A stretch of 7,577 nt of DNA, taken from Chloroflexota bacterium (lineage in GTDB: Bacteria > Desulfobacterota > Desulfuromonadia > Desulfuromonadales > Geopsychrobacteraceae). The notes beneath the pieces are model-generated. The model ran no database searches. It saw only the letters and a list, made by a program, of their open reading frames with translations, and was not told the origin of the DNA. Of this stretch, positions 5,235 to 7,577 are shown piece by piece. A program made the translations under genes and the position numbers. Each line of letters opens with the position of its first letter. The first letter of the stretch is position 1. The stretch is taken from the NCBI GenBank assembly GCA_015222355.1, contig JADFVC010000221.1, positions 1-7,577 of the forward strand, in the 5' to 3' direction.

Positions 5235-7112
5235 ATGAACATGTTCCAGCGAGTACTCCTGGTCGATCCGGCGAGCGGTTTCTACAAGATCAAAAAATAT
5301 GGCTTCGACCGCTATTTCGGTCCGGTGGACCTCGGCATTCATCTGGCCGAGGAGTATCACAGCCTCAATTTCGGTGTCGGCATATTTGCCGGCTCCATCT
5401 TGCCGGGATCTAACCGACTGGTAGTGACCGGTTCTTCCCCCTGCTGGCAAGGCAATTTCATCAGTTCCATGGGCGGGGCGGGTCTGGTGTTCGACAATCT
5501 TGGGATCAATATGCTCAGTCTTGTTGGCAAGGCCCCCGTTCCATCGGTCCTCTGTCTGAACCGTAACCACGGTGAAGAGATTGAAGTGGAGGTGGTTCCC
5601 GTCGATGTGGAGGGAATCTGGAAATCGGGGCGAACCGGCGTCTATTCTCTCACCGATCGGGTCTATGGGATGTTCGGCGAGCGCTACGAGAACGATCCGC
5701 GCATTTTGGCGACCGGTCCGGCGGCGCTACGGACCGATATGGGGGGGATCATGTCTGTTCCCATCACCAAGGGGATGATCAGCTACGTCGACACCTGGGC
5801 TGGCCGCGGCGGTTTCGGCAGCGCGATGGTTCAGAACCATGGCATCGTGGCGATTATCTACGGCGGAACGCTGGTGGACGAGGACTTTCGCGACAAAAAG
5901 GTGGCTGATGAGTGGTTCCATAACAAGTACAGCCTGCGCCTGATGCAGAAGGATCTGGAGGTGACCACCAAGTACCGCTACGACGAAAAGTTCAATACCG
6001 GTGGGACATTCGGCGTCAACTACGCCAACATGGGGGGTAGAATCCTCGCCTTCAACTACCGCACCATCTTCTGGAGTGAAGAAGAGCGCCAGGCCCTGCA
6101 TCAGAACTTCATTGTCGATCACTACCTCAAGCAGTTTAACCAAGAGACCATCCGGACCAAGCAGCAGGCCACCTGCGGCGAGCCCTGCGTCGCCCTTTGC
6201 AAAAAGATGAACGGCAAGTACAAAAAGGACTACGAGCCTTACCAGGCCATGGGCCCTCAGTGTGGCATTTTCGACCAGCGTGCAGCGGAAAAGCTCAACC
6301 ACCACGGCGATGCCATGGGACTTGACGCCATCTCCGGCGGCGGCGTGTTGGCCTGGCTGATGGATCTGCTCGACGGGAAACTGTTGACTCCCGAGGAGCT
6401 CGGCGTCACCCGATTGCCACGCTGGGAGATGACGGGTTTCGATGTCATCAACGACTCGATGCACAATGCCGAACTCGGCTGCGAACTGATCGATGCCATC
6501 CTGGAACGCCGCGGTATTCTCGATTTTAGGGAAGGGGTGCGAAAGTGGAGCCGGATCCATTCACGGGCGAAGGGTACATCGCTGCATGACCGCCTGGTGT
6601 ACGTGGCCTTCAGCCGGCGAGGGTGGATGGTGCCCAATCAGTACTGGGTTTCAGGCGTACTGTCCCCGATGGCCATCATGGGCAAGTATTACATGATCTA
6701 CAGCTACGATTTTATCCCACCGCGGACCTTGGGAAGAATGTGCGCAGAGCGCATGAAGAAAGAGCTCATCCTTGACAATCTCGGGACCTGCCGCTTTCAC
6801 CGCGGCTGGGCGGAGGAAATGCTTCCCGAGGTCATGGGCTCGCTGTACGACTGCAAAGAACAGTTTCTCCGTTCCATCGCCGTTCTCGCCAGCCGCATCA
6901 ACAGCCACAACAGCCCCATTTTCTGGGAGTCTGAGCGCAATATTGACTATTTGCAGACCTTTCTGAAGCGTAAAAAAGAAGTGGAAAAAGATCAGGACCC
7001 TCGCCTTGGAGAATGGCTCGAAAAATTTGATCGCAATAAGGTCGAGGCTGCCAAGGAGTTCTGGTACGAAACCCTGATGGGCATAGACGAAAGCCTGCGG
7101 GAATTTTTCTAA
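5235..7112 (+). CDS. AOR-family tungstopterin oxidoreductase, GAPOR-like (625 aa)
   Basis: Predicted tungsten bis-pterin enzyme that oxidises an aldehyde to an acid with ferredoxin as acceptor. The N-domain has FAGSILPGSNRL (51-62) and SSMGGAG (77-83). The 4Fe-4S ligands are C314, C318 and C322 (CGEPCVALC, CX3CX3C) plus C519. The pterin-binding motifs are DAMGLD (359-364) and DNLGTC (514-519), the AOR DxxGLx pair. From memory, NTGGTFG, the CGEPC..C site, the CRFHRGW block and the FWxSxRxID block match archaeal glyceraldehyde-3-phosphate:ferredoxin oxidoreductase better than classical AOR (CX2CX3C). Its length is near GAPOR's roughly 650. The substrate in a bacterium is uncertain. The start is ATG 5235, with GAGGA at 5225-5229; ATG 5241 is also possible. 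It is probably monocistronic, with a terminator at 7157-7194. No ferredoxin, moaD-like or tungstate-transport gene is adjacent. Codon use looks more GC-rich than in the lipase genes. Confidence 0.9.
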   Translation: MNMFQRVLLVDPASGFYKIKKYGFDRYFGPVDLGIHLAEEYHSLNFGVGIFAGSILPGSNRLVVTGSSPCWQGNFISSMGGAGLVFDNLGINMLSLVGKAPVPSVLCLNRNHGEEIEVEVVPVDVEGIWKSGRTGVYSLTDRVYGMFGERYENDPRILATGPAALRTDMGGIMSVPITKGMISYVDTWAGRGGFGSAMVQNHGIVAIIYGGTLVDEDFRDKKVADEWFHNKYSLRLMQKDLEVTTKYRYDEKFNTGGTFGVNYANMGGRILAFNYRTIFWSEEERQALHQNFIVDHYLKQFNQETIRTKQQATCGEPCVALCKKMNGKYKKDYEPYQAMGPQCGIFDQRAAEKLNHHGDAMGLDAISGGGVLAWLMDLLDGKLLTPEELGVTRLPRWEMTGFDVINDSMHNAELGCELIDAILERRGILDFREGVRKWSRIHSRAKGTSLHDRLVYVAFSRRGWMVPNQYWVSGVLSPMAIMGKYYMIYSYDFIPPRTLGRMCAERMKKELILDNLGTCRFHRGWAEEMLPEVMGSLYDCKEQFLRSIAVLASRINSHNSPIFWESERNIDYLQTFLKRKKEVEKDQDPRLGEWLEKFDRNKVEAAKEFWYETLMGIDESLREFF

Positions 7113-7156
7113 ATCCCGAGGACCACTTCGGCGGTTGCACATTTTGAAGAGAAGTT

Positions 7157-7194
7157 AAGGGTCATTTGATCGCAGGATCAAGAGGCCCTTTCTT
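7157..7194 (+). terminator. Intrinsic terminator of the AOR-family gene
   Basis: AAGGGTC (7157-7163) pairs with GGCCCTT (7184-7190, one G-T wobble), and TTGATC (7166-7171) pairs with GATCAA (7176-7181), closing a GCAG loop. The result is a 13-bp stem with a 2x2 internal loop, followed by TCTT. The only T-rich tail is TTTCTTACCTT, so the tract is modest. It lies 44 bases after the stop codon. The reverse strand also ends in a T-containing stretch, so it may work in both directions. Confidence 0.7.
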
Positions 7195-7330
7195 ACCTTG
7201 CGGGGGTTCTGAAACCGATGCCTTTCCTCCCCTAATCGACAGCCCCAAATGGCCTGAAACAACTTCGTTGGACAAATTGTTTACTCCGTTAGTTATCAAA
7301 AGTCAGGAGTGTCTAAGAATACTGCTGGCG

Positions 7331-7391
7331 ATTCAACCAAACCCATCCAGCCGACGCCCAAAAGCGGCACGGCTGATGAGATGCGTTATGT
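7331..7391 (+). other. attC: Integron attC site (59-base element)
   Basis: R'' is ATTCAAC (7331-7337), a full match to RYYYAAC. R' is GTTATGT (7385-7391), six of seven to GTTRRRY, with the expected exchange point between G7385 and T7386. Between them is an imperfect palindrome: CAT (7344-7346) and CAGCCG (7348-7353) pair with CGGCTG (7370-7375) and ATG (7376-7378), leaving C7347 unpaired. That is the place of the extrahelical base on the bottom strand of known attC sites. An inner GCC/GGC pair closes the small loop. From memory, an aadA-type attC has the same 10-base gap from CGGCT to R', the same 26-base core from AGCCG to CGGCT, and the same extra C. TCCAGCCG also fits the conserved 59-be primer core. 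R'' and R' pair imperfectly. Orientation implies the cassette body lies on the left. Confidence 0.65.
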
Positions 7392-7577
7392 ATAGGCAAT
7401 GATAATGACACCAGAAAAAGGCACGCTAAATCAGCAACTTATAGCATTTTTTACTTGACAAGCAGCCGGGAGGTCGCGCGGCGAAAAGGTCAGCGCGGGT
7501 GCGTGAGTTGCGAAATACAATCCGCAACGAAGCCGCTGAGGACGCTATTTTCGCAGGCTTAGGACCGCCAGATATCA
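7392..7577. other. Unassigned right edge, next to the attC-like site
   Basis: No gene can be supported. From about 7445 one + frame stays open to the window end and reads like a charged protein (for example VRELRNTIRNEAAED), but it lacks a good start; GTG 7499 is the only plausible one. The opposite strand is also open from the window edge to a stop near 7430. Inverted repeats GTTGCG/CGCAAC (7507-7512, 7523-7528) and AAGCC/GGCTT (7530-7534, 7556-7560) suggest structure. A perfect TTGACA at 7455-7460 has no -10 partner. If the attC call holds, this would be the start of the next cassette or flanking DNA. Confidence 0.3.

Noticed and set aside
5727..6560. Long 277-codon open frame on the minus strand
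   Set aside because: It lies wholly within the AOR-family gene, has no recognisable domain, and is the usual shadow of a GC-rich coding strand.
7267..7273. GTTGGAC, a full match to the attC/attI core GTTRRRY
   Set aside because: No matching RYYYAAC box or stem with attC geometry lies at the right distance on either strand, so it is probably chance.
7162..7275. 37-codon minus-strand frame with a TTG start and a GGAG eight bases upstream
   Set aside because: It ends inside the terminator hairpin, has a weak start codon and no recognisable domain. The peptide reads smoothly, so a small gene or remnant is not excluded.
7309..7395. 28-codon + strand frame from GTG, covering the attC-like element
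   Set aside because: It is very short, its GGAG overlaps the start codon, and the same bases are better explained by the attC structure. If conserved as protein in relatives, the attC call would weaken.
7419..7435. GGCACG followed by GC, resembling a sigma-54 promoter
   Set aside because: The GG to GC spacing is 12 bases instead of the required 10, and no TTGC box is present.
7455..7460. Perfect TTGACA -35 hexamer
   Set aside because: The following 16-18 bases lead into GC-rich sequence with no -10 box.

Overview
The window looks like chromosome from an anaerobic bacterium. Desulfuromonadales or related Desulfobacterota is my best guess, not proven. The basis is a B12-type radical SAM protein, a tungsten-type aldehyde:ferredoxin oxidoreductase family enzyme, several lipoproteins, and an intergenic segment resembling a repeat I remember from that group. 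All confident genes are on the + strand.

Layout: (1) 1-1230, a radical SAM protein that probably starts upstream of the window. (2) 1352-1846, a small lipoprotein of unknown function. (3) 1847-2148, a non-coding leader with a good sigma-70-like promoter and an 11-bp hairpin. (4) 2149-5032, a tightly packed three-gene operon: a 79-residue six-cysteine protein, a patatin-like phospholipase with a lipoprotein signal, and a class 3 (alpha/beta) lipase without a signal peptide. The genes overlap or nearly abut, so they are probably translationally coupled. (5) 5033-5234, an intergenic stretch with a probable dispersed repeat and a hairpin. (6) 5235-7112, a tungstopterin enzyme of the AOR family that resembles archaeal glyceraldehyde-3-phosphate:ferredoxin oxidoreductase (GAPOR) more than classical AOR. 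It is followed by a strong hairpin terminator. (7) 7113-7577, no convincing gene, but 7331-7391 has the architecture of an integron attC site (59-base element).

Functionally, the lipase operon pairs two unrelated serine-hydrolase folds. One is predicted to be exported and lipid-anchored, the other cytosolic or exported by a non-Sec route. This suggests a membrane-lipid or ester-hydrolysing module, and the small Cys-rich protein is the unknown partner. The AOR-family gene appears to be its own unit. It would oxidise an aldehyde and reduce ferredoxin, but no ferredoxin or cofactor genes are visible. The most notable unexpected element is the attC-like site at the right edge, which suggests a gene-cassette array or a lone attC site starts there.
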